DNA of 64,000 nucleotides. Origin: Triops longicaudatus (lineage: Eukaryota; Arthropoda; Branchiopoda; Notostraca; Triopsidae). The stretch covers positions 124,001 to 188,000 of the forward strand of contig JAGQDJ010000055.1 of the NCBI GenBank assembly GCA_022885665.1, read 5' to 3'. The notes below the pieces were generated by a model, which was given only the letters and a program-made list of their open reading frames with translations, searched no databases and was not told where the DNA came from. Position 1 is the first letter of the stretch. Every line of letters starts with the position of its first letter. Shown here one piece after another: positions 12,001 through 24,549 of this stretch. A program made the translations under genes and the position numbers.

Positions 12001-13111
12001 TTTATTTTAAGGATGTCACAATATAACTTATCTTTTTCTGTTCTTTAGGCGTCACGAAATTCGACTCAATTAATGGATACCGCCAACCAGTCACATATCT
12101 TGCGCAATGGGTTGCCTTCATCGATGAGACCCGCCCATTACGCAAATTCAACCCCTTATGGGTCCCTCAATACACCGACGACAGCGGCGTCGTTACCGTC
12201 GCATCGACCGGCACATTACTCTAGCCAGTCGCCCCTGTCCGGTGTGGTACCAGGAAGTTCACCACAAACACGAAACGGGGCGGGTGCCTCGCCCCGGCCA
12301 GGCAATCCTGTCCCCGCAAACCCTGTATCCAAGCCTCCACCGCCGTTGATACCTTTTCACGGGCTAGCCAACGGCCACCATTCATCTCGCATCCCCTCCG
12401 CGTCCGCAGCCACCTCTTCAACGTCCAGACGAGGCTCAGAAGAAAGTTCAAGGTTACACACGCCCTCACCTTCTGGGAATCACATCCCTAGCTCCCCTAC
12501 AGCGCATGCGCAGACCAAGGCAGCGCAACCCAACAACAACCCGCCTTACAAACTTCAGAAGATTGCGGTGGACAACCTGTTCGTCCCTTGTATCAATAGC
12601 CGGCAATACGTTTACAACAACTTTATGATGACACTCCAAGATATGGTTACCTACCTTTTCCCGGCCTTTTCCGTGCAAAATTGCCGGCAGGTACTGGAAA
12701 AGGTGTTCAACGTAACTATTTACGATGCCAACGCGTAAGTTTACCATAATAGCCTTTTTGGGCATTAAAGGCATTATTTTGTCACGTCGGTATAACCTCG
12801 CATGTGTTTCATTTCAATGATTCCGATAAGTTTCATTACCTTTTTTTAAAAAAAAAATATTGGTATTTTTTAATTTGAGTTTGAATATGTTTCTTCGAAT
12901 TTAATTATTACTATTTTTCTTTAATAGGGAGCAAATGGAGTGTTTTCGAGAGGCGTCTAAGTGCAGTACATTAAATGAGAAGATACCGTTGGTGAATGTG
13001 AGGGATGTGATCAAGTACGTGGCGCAGATTAAGTACATTATGTCGTCCGTATCAGAAGTGAACACGAATGGCAATGGAGCGCAGACAGCCAAGCGACAGA
13101 GAATAAGCTGA
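6085..13111 (+). CDS. Conserved-looking protein of unknown function, 796 aa
   Basis: Four exons: 6085-6106, 6175-7673, 12049-12734, 12928-13111. Phases agree and the CDS is 2391 nt. The start ATG (6085) sits after CACC, and the first intron is 68 bp. The N-terminal ~45 residues are charged. Residues ~100-320 form a compact region that looks structured and is Cys/Trp-rich (for example KFCCKVQGIRNELFA, YWPSRSMLEL). The centre is low-complexity Ala/Ser/Pro/Gln. The C-terminal ~100 residues form a second ordered block (RQYVYNNFMMTLQDMV, FSVQNCRQVLEKVFN, VNVRDVIKYVAQIKYIM) spanning the last splice junction, then a basic tail (AKRQRIS). I do not recognise the family. Two ordered blocks, a low-complexity linker and a basic tail suggest a nuclear regulatory protein; this is inference. 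The third intron boundary (7673/12049) was chosen because frame and consensus both fit. Confidence 0.85.
7674..12048 (+). other. Large intron (4.4 kb)
   Basis: The donor is GTAAAA after a GAG codon at 7671-7673, and the acceptor is TTCTTTAG at 12041-12048. It is by far the longest intron of this gene (the others are 68 and 193 bp) and carries the MITE at 10542-10731. The rest is AT-rich, with short open frames that show no coding character (for example 9636-9851 and 11285-11494). Confidence 0.8.
10542..10731. mobile_element. hAT-type MITE with 8-bp target duplication
   Basis: A 190-bp non-autonomous element. The left end reads CAGTGGTGCCCAACCTT and the right end, reverse-complemented, reads CAGTTGTGCCCAACCTA (15 of 17 identical). 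It is flanked by a perfect 8-bp direct repeat, GGTTAGAG, at 10534-10541 and 10732-10739. CAG-G...CAAC-type ends with 8-bp duplications are diagnostic of the hAT superfamily. The inside is GC-rich (GGGCCGC-type words) compared with the AT-rich intron. There is no coding capacity, so it would need a hAT transposase in trans. Confidence 0.92.
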
Positions 13112-15879
13112 CAACTACCACAGACTGCCTGGACAGGAACCACGCCGCAGAATTCGTTCTGTCCACCGTGGTCATAGGCCAAACTTTCAGTTCGGGCCAG
13201 TTGATTTATTTTTTGTTGCGTGAACGGTATAAAGTATACTAGTTATGCATGATACCGCCATATATCCCTTCTTGTTAACAAATGCAAGGTTTGAATACGT
13301 GCCCAAGGAGTATTTGCTGTACATACAGAAAGAGAAACGCTCTCCCCCTCATGTAAGATTGTTGCTAAAAGTGTTTTGGTCTCTGTTGCTGTTGAACAGT
13401 ACTTGAAATCGCTGGCAAAGTGTGTCCACGTTGATTGGTTTTGTTACAGTTCCACGCATTCGTAAGAAATCACCCGTCCTTCCTCAAAAAACTTCCGGAT
13501 GGACAATTTTCATTTGTTCGTTTATTTAAGTTCATTTATACAATTCGCAGGATTGCAGAGCTCATGGCTGTGTATATACAATATCGTTCTATCCTTTCAT
13601 TTATACATTTATGTATTGGGCATTATACGAAATTCAAGTCAATTTTTGACAACATGAAGGATATGAGAACGTTGTACTAGGTGGGCGCTAAGGTTGCGTC
13701 ATTGGCTACGTCAAAGGGGCAAACGATAGCATTGTTTGCAAGCCCAGACGGTTTCGTCGTATACGGAAAAGCCTGAATTTAAGCAATAGTCGCTTGTTAT
13801 CGTGGCAGTTGTGTCTGTTTTGTCTTGGGTGGTAAGTTCTTTTTGGAAAGGCATGAAAGGGATCATACGGATTTTTTCTTGGGGATTTATTATGAGGTTT
13901 GGCTAATAAGTCTTGGTTTTGAAAGCTGAGAGAACGGCAGGGGAGGGGCGTGGCTTCGTGACTAGAATGTTCGCTGGCAAATTATTTGAGACTTGTGAGG
14001 GAGAACGAAGTATGAAATTGAATGCTTCACTTAGTCACGACTGTACTTGTGAAACGTTACTTAACTCTCACGAGGTTTAAAAGATCAAACAGGCGTTAAT
14101 GACCGTGACTCGATGACTGCGAAATGTCGACAAGACTGGCTTCTTATAACCAGTTTTTACGCTTCTCCAGCGTACGAGCTCGGGTTTCTCGGAAAGGAGG
14201 GGGTTGGGGGTGAGTTATGGTTGCGTTTGTGTTTGCGTTACACGGGTGAGTTTGACACGGTCAGGGATACCAATAAACTCGGTTTGAAGACAAGTTGAAA
14301 ACGAAACAAGAGACAAAAGTGAGAAGAAAAAACAAAGGAAGTAATGTGCTTAATTTTCATTTAAGCATTCCAGCTTATTGTCAGAAAATAAATACAAATG
14401 AGACTGTTTCGCATATTTTCATCTGGGGAGCTAACCGGGGAAAAATGCATGACACCGGGAAAAAAAGAGAACCATAATTCCATTTTGTACGGTACTAATT
14501 TAGCTTTTGTTTTAAGAATCATAAAAGTGGCATCTGCGAAAATTGTGTTATTTCCAACGTAGATTTTAATTGTACTAAACTCTTGTGCTAGCGAGGGAGT
14601 GATGTAGGGCTGTGTTTCAGATTATCGATGGAGGTCGCATTTTACTTCGCGGCGAATGGGTCCAGGTTTGTTGTCAGAATAATTATGCGAAATAGGTGGC
14701 ATTTCTCTGAATAATCGTACGTTATTTACGTTTAAAAATCTTATATTATATAAGACAAACCCTCTCGATATACTCTGATACTTTCTTTTTTCTCTGGTCT
14801 CCTAAATTAAAACATTATGCAATGCGAATTCGTCACTACGCTGTCTACGGTTATCATCTCCACACGTTTCCAGAAAAAGCTTACGTTGTTCGTAAATCTG
14901 TCCGTACAAAATTGCAGTGAAACAATGAGGAATTTAGCTGAGTCAATGCGTTGTTTGTGTCGTTTAATACAAATTCAAGGTCGTCGTTGTAACACAAACA
15001 AGATGGGAAACGGTTACGTTCAAAACGTATTGAACTTCGCTTCACAATTCTTGTAGGGTACTTTTTCAATTGGCCTTTGTTGAGATAAGTAAGTGTTGCT
15101 TCGTTTGTTCCGCTGCTCTGCCTAGCTATATAAACATAAGGGGTTTGAAGTTTTGCTTTGTCAAAACCCGTGTATCTTAAAAACGATGACAAAAAGACAA
15201 CGGGGCAAATATTCTCGCATTTAAGAGGGTTCGACCGCAAAGGGGTTATTGCCCGTTTTCGTCAGGTATTGAAATAATGTACTAGGGTTGAGTGCGTGGT
15301 GGTCGTTTCACATGCCAGGTAGAAAGCTAATTGAATAGACTACGTTATGTTTATCGTTACTAAGCTAGTTGTTGAACTTGGCATAACCCTAGGTAATTCT
15401 ATGGACAATAATGTTCAAATTGTATATTACAAATTATAGAGGAAAAAACTGGTTCTATGAATAGTACACCAATTTCAAATTGTGCACTAAGGAAGTTTTG
15501 TAAAACAAAAACAAAAAGATTTTTTGGACTAATGAAAGAATTTCACTGTTTCATTCTGTGTGGACGCAAGTAGCGAACACGGCAAATTAAGCTTGGAAAT
15601 CTTATGAACAACAACATAAGCTTTCGTCGAAGTGAGACGTCTTATTATCTCCGTTTTATTCATCTGCGAATCATAATTTATTACTTAAAGATTGTGATCG
15701 AGTTTCCGTATTTCAGTCCCTTGTTTTCCGGTGTTTCCTTCGGGAACATTTCGTGAAGTGCATTCAACTTCTGCAGCGAAGATTTTGTAAACAACTTGTA
15801 CATAATGGGAAGTTCCTGCCGTTACGCACAAATCTAGCCTGAGGGACATAAGCCATGCGAGGTAAGCAGTTCAGGGGAG
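13112..15879. other. Intergenic: 3' UTR of the 796-aa gene and upstream of the chitin-binding gene
   Basis: About 2.8 kb. The proximal part is presumably the 3' UTR of the preceding gene, although no obvious polyadenylation signal follows its stop closely. Short open frames on both strands (13435-13680, 14113-14298, 14817-15056 and the antisense 14881-15240) have no family resemblance and no splice-supported continuation. No other feature seen. Confidence 0.45.
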
Positions 15880-15944
15880 TATAAAACGTCAGGAACTTTG
15901 CAAAACCAGTTCATCTTGCTTCGAGAGTCAGATCCGCAGTGGTC
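15880..15944 (+). promoter_or_regulatory. Core promoter: TATA box, initiator and downstream element
   Basis: TATAAAA at 15880-15886 is followed 28 bp later by a CAGT initiator-like site (about 15907-15910). A downstream element, GATCCGCAGTGGTC, lies at 15931-15944, 51 bp after the TATA box. The other intact chitin-binding gene has the same arrangement (TATA 36968, element 37020-37033, spacing 52), which supports both as real promoters. The start codon is 181 bp downstream of the TATA. Confidence 0.7.
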
Positions 15945-16060
15945 TCGCTCACTTATTTATTTATTTATTTAAAAGTTTTCGCTACGAAAACTTCGTCTTA
16001 AAGTGTATGGTGTTAGGTGTTAAGTCTCAACCCAGTTACGCTCTAAGTGCTAGTCCAATC

Positions 16061-19000
16061 ATGACTTCAAAATTAATGGTACGCTTAAATGTGCATTATA
16101 TTTCTACCCAGTTTATTTGTTCAGTGAAAAGTAAAATTAAAGTAAAAGAAAAAAAATGAACCATATTGAAAAACTTTATTTTTTTAAATTACAAGTCGCT
16201 AGATTGGCCACAAGTATTAATTCTTCGATTCAATTATTGTAGATTTGCGCTCTCGCTATTGCGATTGCTGCAGTATTTATTCCTGGGGTTCAAAGCAATA
16301 TTGTTGATAGAAAGGGTAAGTTTTTCATTTATGCTCGAATCTCTTTACAACGAACGTCATGTAAAAAATAGGAAAAAATGTCAAACACGACGTCCCTTTT
16401 TCCGTCGGATGCTTTTTCTTTCCATGTACATAATTAAAGAACTTATAACCCATCTACTGTTGCCAACAGTTCGTTGTAAATAGTTCATTATAATGAGATT
16501 CCACTATATTATTTTGAAGCATGTAATTTTTAACAGTTAAAAGTTTGATTTATTAATACATTTCTTTACATAGCACATGCAAGACGAAATCGTATTCCAC
16601 AACCACCTATCCTACTTGAAAAAGTGTGCAACGCCCCTGGCTATTACCGAAACGCTACGGATTGCAACCAGTATTATCGGTAATTTCTCTTTTCAACATT
16701 ACTGCACCATTTTCTAACTATTGATAAATCTTAGATGCGTTGACTTTAAGGGAGATGGCGTTTACACGCTGTTCAAATTTAAGTGTGGCGAAATGACCGT
16801 CTTCGACGAACACAAATCAGTCTGCGTTGGCCCCGAACAAGCCGTTCCACCTTGTCCTGCCGACCAACTTGCTGTCCTTTCGCGTTACCAAGTAGTGAGT
16901 GGCGAACTCCGAGAGCCTGTTGTCAGGCCACCCCGCCCAAACCCGTTAGCCGAGAGGCTGGCTACCGTTACCGAGCAAACTGTCATCACCGTAACTCAAG
17001 TAGAAGCAATGGGCGAAAATGGCATCCGGTCAACCGTCGCTAACAAGTTTGAAATCCCCGACGAGCTCAAAAACGTCTGGGTTAACAGCGTCGAACGTCC
17101 TGCTCAAATCATCAAAACGACCTGTCTTGTCAAAGTGTACCAACCCACATATTCAACTATTACGTCCTTGGTCACCCCAACGGCTCCGCCGCCTAGCACT
17201 GCTACGTCACTCGTTACGTCTATGACCTTCATTACACGACCTCCTCGACCCCGACCTAGCTCTTCTATGATTCAATCAACGCTCGCGTCCGTTACAGAAT
17301 CGACCACTAAGCCCACGCCCCCGTTGACAGCTTCTCCTGCTTTGAATCCACCCCAGTCTTCCATCGCCTTCCCTGAAGATACTGGTAAATTCTTGCACTT
17401 ATTTGTTCTATTATTTACAACAAGTACAATACGCTCCAGTTATTCCCAAAATGCATTCTGCTTGTTAAAAAAAGACATTCTTAATTATAGCTGGAAAGTC
17501 AAGGACCATTTACATAAGAGGATCGACCACATATGCTGTGTTCATCCCAACGACGGCTGGTGAGTTACTTCGAACGTATTAAGCATGAATTAAAACCTTA
17601 ATAATGAAATCTAACTTTAAATTAGTTCAAGATGTAGGAAAATGCGCTAAAGCCGAGGAACGAATCAAGCTTGACATTACAACGACGCTCGCCCGTACTT
17701 TGGATTCCATCACAACGATTTACGGCCAGAATGTTGGAATAGGTCTGGAGCCTTCGGGACCGATCTTGGAAGGCGAGGGTACCGTACTTACCCGTACAAT
17801 AAACGTGGAACAAGGTAAAATTATCTTAAAAGACTTTGAGTCACCTTTAGGATTCTTTTAACATGCCATTTATAAGTGATAAATAACTGTAATGCGATTT
17901 TTCTAGGTGCGACTGTACTAACCGAGGCTCAGCTGATTCAACCGACCGTGACTCAACAACTAGGCAGCTTAGCCACTCTTTACAGTACCGTACTTGTGAC
18001 CAGGACCTTGGCTTCGACCCTCCTGACCACCGTCACCAGGCCGACCACCATGTTCGTCAACAACCAGGAAGTTACGACAAATGTTCTCCAGACTCTGACT
18101 TTGAGACCCGTTGGACCAGGATGTACTTACAACTTACAACCCGACGCAACCATCGTCAGCGGTACACCGGTGACTCGTACCATTACTGAAATCTACACTC
18201 CACTTTCCACGATTCAACCCTCCATTAAACCCGATCCGGCAGTATTTTCGAGTACTACCACGATCTTCCGGTCTGCAATCACTACCACCATCTTAGAACG
18301 GAGTACTTTCTACGTGGACGGGAAGTTGGTCACCGAGACCGTTGTCCAAAGCGTTACTTTACAACCTAGCGATATCGTGAGTCCGACCATTGCACCGACA
18401 GTTGCACCGACCGTCACTTTGACCTATTTGACTCCTACGGTGATCAAAAGCAATGGACAAATGATTACGACTACCTTATACAGGTCGGTACTCCTGCGAC
18501 CTTACAGAGCTTCGTTGGCCACCGTTGTAAGACCCAAAACGGTCACCGTATCGGGTCAGGTACAAACTACAACAGAAGTTCAAACCTTAACTCTAGGTCC
18601 TTCCTCTGGAGTGGTGACGTCCATCATCAGACCAACGTCAACCATTTTGAACGGAGTGATAATGACAACGTCAGCAGTAGATACCTACCTAATCCAACCG
18701 GAAGATGTCGACATTGTAGATTCTAATACGCTTGAAGTAGAAGGCAGCAGCGTTGGAGCCCCTATGGGCAATCTGACCCGTGTAGATGTGGATCCTAACA
18801 GCAAGCTAGAGAGCAGCATGGTGATCGCTCCCGACCAAGTCCGAGCCGGCAATACTGTCTACTTTGCCTACACCAAATGGCTTACCTTACGCCCAAGAGC
18901 TTCCACCCTTTACCGTACCCTCACAATGACCCAAAATGGCGCTCCTGTAACCGTCACTGTTCTAACAACCACACAACCTCCGGTCATTGTAAGCTCAATC

Positions 19001-20440
19001 ATCGAAACGACCTCTGCAATCGCTGGAATGAACGGAGAACTGCTGGTCGGATCTCAAACTATTACTTTCGCATATCCAACCGCCCCAGTTACGCCAACGC
19101 CGACCATTCCACCCGTTATCACTACCATTGTCCAACCGGGTACCTTTACCTTCAACGGCCAGCTAGTGACTGAAAATGTCCTTGAAACTGTCACGTTACA
19201 AGCAAGCGACATTAGGGCAGCGACGCTGGAACCATCCATGACCGCGTCTCCAATCACGATGACCTATTTGAATCCGGCCGTTGTAAAAAGCTTAGGACAG
19301 CTGATCACCACAACCCTTTACAAAACCTCTGTATTACACCCATATCGGCCAACTATAGCCACGCTCTACAGACCCAAGACAATGTTCATTTCTGGACAAG
19401 TCCAAACTACCAGGGTCGTTGAAACGGTCACACTGCCACCTGCGGGAGGAATCGTGACTTCTGTCATCAAACCGACATCTGCTATGGTCAACGGCATGGT
19501 AGTACCGACTTCCGTGACCCAGGAGTACGTCATGGAGCAGGAAAATGTTATCGAAGGCGGAGATGGCTTATACGAAGTGGCGGGATCGCAAATGGGTGAC
19601 GTTGTTCCCAGCATTACGAGACTGCAAATTGACAACGCCGGGGTAGTCCAAGGAAATCTTATCGCGCCCGAGCAAGTCCGACCAGGCGATCGGCTCATTC
19701 TCACCTATACGCAATGGTTATCTTTAATAGGAAGAGTATCTACCATTTACCGTCCAGTAACCGTCACTGAAAATGGCACTCCTGTCACTATTACTGCCCT
19801 AGAGACCGTAACGCCCACACCTGTGATTACGACGGCATTGCTCCTCACGACGGTAGATGTCGGCCAGCAAGGTGAAGTTACTTTAGGCAACGAAACTTTC
19901 GTCATTCATCACCCCGAGCCTGAAATTCAGTACGAAACTTTGACGGAAATTAATACAGTGACGTCCACTGTTAGCGGCACGGAAGTTATAGAAATCGTTA
20001 CCTCGTACATTGTTGTTCCCATCACGCAAACCGTTGTCATCGAGCCAGTAGTCACCATTACACTGCCCGGAGGCACTATCACAGATACGGTGACGTACAC
20101 GCTCACCGATACTTTTGCACAAGCAGTCACGCCCACTTCCATTCTCCAAGGCTCGATGTCAACCGTTGGCATTGAAAACAGCGCATTCACAAGACCCACG
20201 CCGCCTTTGTCTTCGTCGTTTGGCGCAGAGCAGCAAGTCGAGGTTGGAAACTTGGCGCTAGGTTCGACCCGCAGACAACGGAATGAACCGTTGCATTTTA
20301 CCGCCACTGATCAAGCTTCTCAGGTCGATGAGCATGGTGTGTATACTGAACGCGTAGCTGGCCCGTACTCAATTATGTACGACCACGTTCCGCACCAATA
20401 CGCTGATAATATGGATGCGTATCGAGCTAACCTATATTAG
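16061..20440 (+). CDS. Secreted chitin-binding (CBM14) Thr/Val-rich repeat protein, one-module form
   Basis: Seven exons: 16061-16078, 16243-16315, 16574-16679, 16735-17384, 17491-17559, 17626-17814, 17907-20440; CDS 3639 nt, 1212 aa. Residues 1-24 are a signal peptide (MTSKLM, then a hydrophobic Ala/Ile stretch ending PGVQS). A type-2 chitin-binding domain follows from residue 49, with six cysteines in peritrophin-A spacing and the aromatic NQYYRC and FDEHKSVCVGP segments. A Pro/Thr/Ser linker comes next. Then come a 69-nt mini-exon, a 189-nt exon with ITTIYGQNVGIGLEPSGP, and a long exon with about eleven copies of a 25-40 residue repeat whose core is VNGQ-VTTTV-QTVTLRP, arranged in two ~270-residue super-repeats. 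Extracellular; it probably binds chitin in cuticle, gut or another matrix. Unlike its relative at 37133 it has no C-terminal CBM14 and ends in an acidic/Tyr-containing tail. Confidence 0.9.
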
Positions 20441-21145
20441 GTTTAGATTTGTGCTGTCAATCTGCACGAACAAATTCTCAGGGGAGACTTGATCAATAAT
20501 TTTAGGCTCAAGTCGACAATTTATTCTGTTTACTAGATTGGGAAGGGAAATGGGAAAATTTCTTCGCAGCATAGCTACGCCGTGTAATTTGTCTTTTCCT
20601 TATACTTGGGAAACGGCGTGTTATTCTGTTGAAATTGTGTATTTTTATACGTAGAATTCCCCAGATCTTTTGTACAAAGTAATTTATTCCGCATTTTGAA
20701 ACATTTTTGATTACGATCTACTGCCATTTTATGGATCATGAAATACACCGTTTTGCAAAAATCAGATTCGTTTTCTTTTTACCGTACACGTGGGAATTTT
20801 TACGATGTGTTAATGGTTGTCGTTTTTTTACAATTAAAAGGAACAATGATGGTTTTATTAGGTAGGAACGCTGTGGAGTTCACTGAGTTGAAAAAAAAAC
20901 GAAAACTCAAAGAGCTGAAAAACAATTAAAAGTACCTCTTTTCACGGTGTAGAAATCATAGTCCTTCAGCAAAATAGGTAGTCACATTTTGCAACCAATC
21001 GCAATATTTCAGGTCATTCTGACCCACACACAATGCTAGAAGACCATGTTTATCATGCGGTCGTTTCGTTCAGCGTGGGAACAGCAAAATTCGCGGTACA
21101 TAGCGAAAACAATCCAGCATTGGTGTCACGATTGTTATAACAGCC
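20441..21145. other. Intergenic spacer
   Basis: 3' flank of the chitin-binding gene. An ATTAAA-like signal occurs near 20925; no canonical AATAAA was seen close to the stop. No other feature. Confidence 0.35.
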
Positions 21146-22129
21146 GTGTTAAATGGCGTTAATTTTCATTTGAGCACAGACAATCTTCAAAAGTCAATGT
21201 TATGCGTAATAGATACTTTGCTCCGGGACGAAACTTTGGTCGATGTAACGTTAGAGTTAGACGGACGAGTTTTAAGAGCTCACCGCCTTGTCCTGTACAC
21301 CTACAATGACAAATTTAAGGTATATTTGTATAACTTTTATACATAGTTTTTAAACTCATTCGTCTTTTGTCTTGTTACGTTAAGGAATACCTGACATGCA
21401 ACCTGAGGAGCAGTATGTAGTGTTTTTGAAAGATCTCAATAGCTATCATAGCGTTTATGTACCGCGGCGAAGTTACCGTTTCACAAAATGATCTCGCTTT
21501 CATAAAAACGGCAGTCTTTGAATATAAGAGCCTTGTCACAGAATAATCTCTCTCCAAACTCTTGTATCGAGAGCGTAATCAGCCTTCAGAATCTCTCCCG
21601 GAGCCCCCAAATTGATTCATGGCAAGCATCGGGATCTAAACAGATCAGACCAGCACCTTGTCCCGTGCCTCCCTCTGTGTCCTTAGTCTGTAGCTCGAAA
21701 CGTTTAAGATCGGAATCCTTAAATGACGCCACTAGCGGTTTGACTGATTCGGCCGAACGGAAACGTATTCGAAACCCTGTGGTTGGAGTAACTTACATCG
21801 ACGCAGTTACTACAACCAGCCGTAAGATTTCCACAACATCACCTTCTTGTAGAAGCACAGCTGAGACAAATGTACTAGTAATTTCAAACGACCAGTCTGT
21901 GTCAGTCATGACATCGAAAGACTGTAAGGGCACTTCGACGTGTCAGAAGGAAGCCAGAAACAATGAAGTTAAGCCTGGTAATAGTATGCAGCCACTGGTT
22001 GACAAGGGTGGCGTGGGGTTTGATTATGGAGGCATTAGAAAGGAAGACGAAGACGAGAGTGATCCTGAGTCGCACGAGTCTTCAAACAAATTTTCAGAAG
22101 ATATTAGGGACCTCTATGGAAGTGTGTAA
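21146..22129 (+). pseudogene. Frameshifted BTB/POZ-domain gene relic
   Basis: Pieces of a BTB domain occur in order but in different frames. 21146-21319 gives NFHLSTDNLQ and LLRDETLVDVTLELDGRVLRAHRLVL, then a GT donor. 21387 onward gives QPEEQYVVFLKDLN. After a frame change, AIIAFMYRGEVTVSQNDLAFIKTA follows. After another change, SLNIRALSQNNLSPN leads into a 200-aa Ser/Thr-rich open tail ending at 22129. The order matches the BTB domains of Tramtrack/Lola-type insect transcription factors. At least two frame disruptions fall in the conserved core, so the domain cannot be translated intact. No zinc fingers follow. Assembly indels are an alternative explanation; the long open tail is mildly in favour of that. 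Confidence 0.7.
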
Positions 22130-23349
22130 CTGTCTCACTGTGAAGAAGTTTGGCGCAATTAATTTTTATGATCGTTCAACACCTCCATGGAGTCGTTTAC
22201 TACTGGATTACTGATTATTAAACACCTCCATAAAGGTGTCTAATAAACTTTTATATATTTAGTCATATACTGTGATTTTTCTTTAAAAAAATCCTGGAAG
22301 ATGGGCCGTAAGGCAACTGTATACAAACACTCTCTTGGGAATTCATATTGGAAATAGAGCTAAAATTGTGCGCTGATTTCTCGAAAACCGTTAGGTATTT
22401 TTTTTCACAGTAATATTCTTTCTAGTTGTACCTAAACTTTTCGTCCGATTGCTTTAAGAAACAGTGGCAATCGTACAATCGTGTGTCGGCTCTGATGACG
22501 ACTTCAACGGAGAATTGTAAGCGTGTCATAGTATTGTATGCGGTCCTATCTGCAGTATAAGGGTTACACTGGCGTGAAAGGTGCGAAAACGTCTGGAAGC
22601 GCCAATAATGGATTAATTGCTGTGATATTGCCTACGTGATTTCGGACGGTAATAATACACTACGTGCTTCCTTTTTTTTGCTTTGGATAAAACTGTACCG
22701 CTCAATTTGATGTGTGATTTGTTTGGTATAAAACTTTATATCGTTCCTTTTAATGTTTGAGTCTGTTGGTGGTCTTTTGTTTGAATGCTTTATTCCCTTT
22801 TTAAATTCGTGGAAACGTGTTTTTGGTTTTTCTTTTAGTTTAGTTCTCCTTGCTGGCTGATATAAAAGGTGCTGTTATGCACTAACAGAAAAAACGTCTC
22901 TCATTCTATCCTTTCAGGCATCGAATGCTTGTAATTGTCTTCGTTCGAGAAGGGCAGTGACATCTTCCAGGGATAACTTATAAACGGCCATTTCTTCTGT
23001 TTAGTTGCTGACAAGAACTTGTTTTACATGGTCTTTCGAATTCAGTTGGTTGTAATGCTTGTTAAACAAGTGATTTGCAACGCCAGAAGACTGTTAGTTT
23101 TGTCGTTATAAATTGACACCTTAGAATAGTATTTTAAATTTACAAATATTACCAGTTCAATTTTAAATACGTATTCGAACATCCAGAAAGGATCTGAAAC
23201 GTCTCGTTTGAATGACGTTATTGTAAATGACGTTCTAAATATGTGGCCGGAGGATACATCAGTCAAAATCGAGCGAACGAGGATTCGCTGCCATTGCAAT
23301 TGTATCGTAAAACCTTTTTTTTAGCCATAACATGCTCATATTTCGCACT

Positions 23350-24010
23350 TGCTTGGTTCAAGCTGTGCAACAAATTATTAACCGCGCAGTATCTTTTTAC
23401 GACTAGTCTATGTCTTATTTGACAGTGCAGTTTGAGAGTTTTTCAAGAATGTTACGTCACACAAGTGATGCGAGGTGGAAAGCTTGACCCTCAGCTCCTT
23501 GCATCTTATTTGACTTTATTACTGATAAAAAAGGCGCCATGTTGCTTTACTTCACGCGTCACAATTGGTTACGCAGTACAATGTCCTTCCAATGATTCTT
23601 GCAGTGAGTGCTATAAATTAGTATGCTTACTGATACCACGTATGGCATTAAAATGGCTGCAGTACACTATCCGTTTGGTGCGCTGGATTAGAAAATGACG
23701 GCAGTATACAAATTCTGCACCAGACTACAGAAACCCGATTGCCATTGCTTCTGCGCAGCAATACACATCGAGTCCATTAGAAATCACTAAACCAGTTTTT
23801 TTTAATGTACAGATGAGTTTGTAATGTACAATATATTATGAACACTATTATACACCTCAAGGTTAGACTATAAGATCAAGGTTATACACCTCAAGGTTAG
23901 ACTATAACATGGGCGTACTTTTGTTCATCATAAACAGTACAGTATGGTAAATGCAACTAGCGAGCAACTAACTAGCAATTGCTTGTTGCTTGACGTAAGA
24001 AGGCTTTTAC
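23350..24010. repeat. Dispersed repeat R1, copy 1
   Basis: Starts near GCTGTGCAACAAAT. It shares a long series of words with the copies at 24550 and 31425, for example TGACCCTCAGCT-CTTGCATC, the GCGCCATG-TGCTTTACTTCACGC region and CATGGGCGTAC-TTTGTTCATC. The copies have many substitutions and small indels. No terminal repeats were found. Confidence 0.75.
23851..23907. repeat. Perfect 23-bp direct repeat
   Basis: The 23-bp unit beginning TACACCTCAAGGTTAGAC occurs at 23851-23873 and again at 23885-23907 without mismatch. It is a local tandem duplication inside repeat R1 copy 1. Confidence 0.9.
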
Positions 24011-24549
24011 GACCTCACAGCTGACCTCTCGCAAATGAGGATCCTGTTATTGAAGATGGAAATGAAATAAAAAACCACTGGCATTTTTCTTTTAAGGTTA
24101 GTATCTCTTTGAGTTGCGTCATTAACCGAGTTGGCGTAATCCGAGGTTAGTCTCCCTTGCGTTAAATGGAAGTGAAACGAGACTTGATATTAGCTTGTAG
24201 TTAAATGGGTCTTGTCGCTGGCTGAGTTGTATTTAAATGCAATCCATTGTATTTTTCAAGAATTGCTTCGATCTACGTTAAAATCTCTTTTCAAATTTTA
24301 CCATGTTCAAGCATTGGACATGATAAAACATGTCTTACAGCTCAGGTATAAGCTAGTTGTTTACTATCAAGTTAATTTGTCCAATTTAGAATACTCCTTA
24401 AGACTAAACAAAAGACATTTCGAAGATAAGGGACTAATTATTCATAAGGGAAATCAAGCGGACTAATTATTCAAATTAAGCGACTTATTTCAGTTATCAC
24501 TTGTTGCATTAAAGAGACTCAACATTTTTAGTCAAAGCTCACAATTCTT

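Noticed and set aside
14817..15240. Overlapping open frames on both strands
   Set aside because: Neither has recognisable similarity or exon-like borders; probably chance in spacer.
23432..23698. 88-aa open frame with several Cys
   Set aside because: It falls inside repeat R1, and the frame is not kept in the other two copies.
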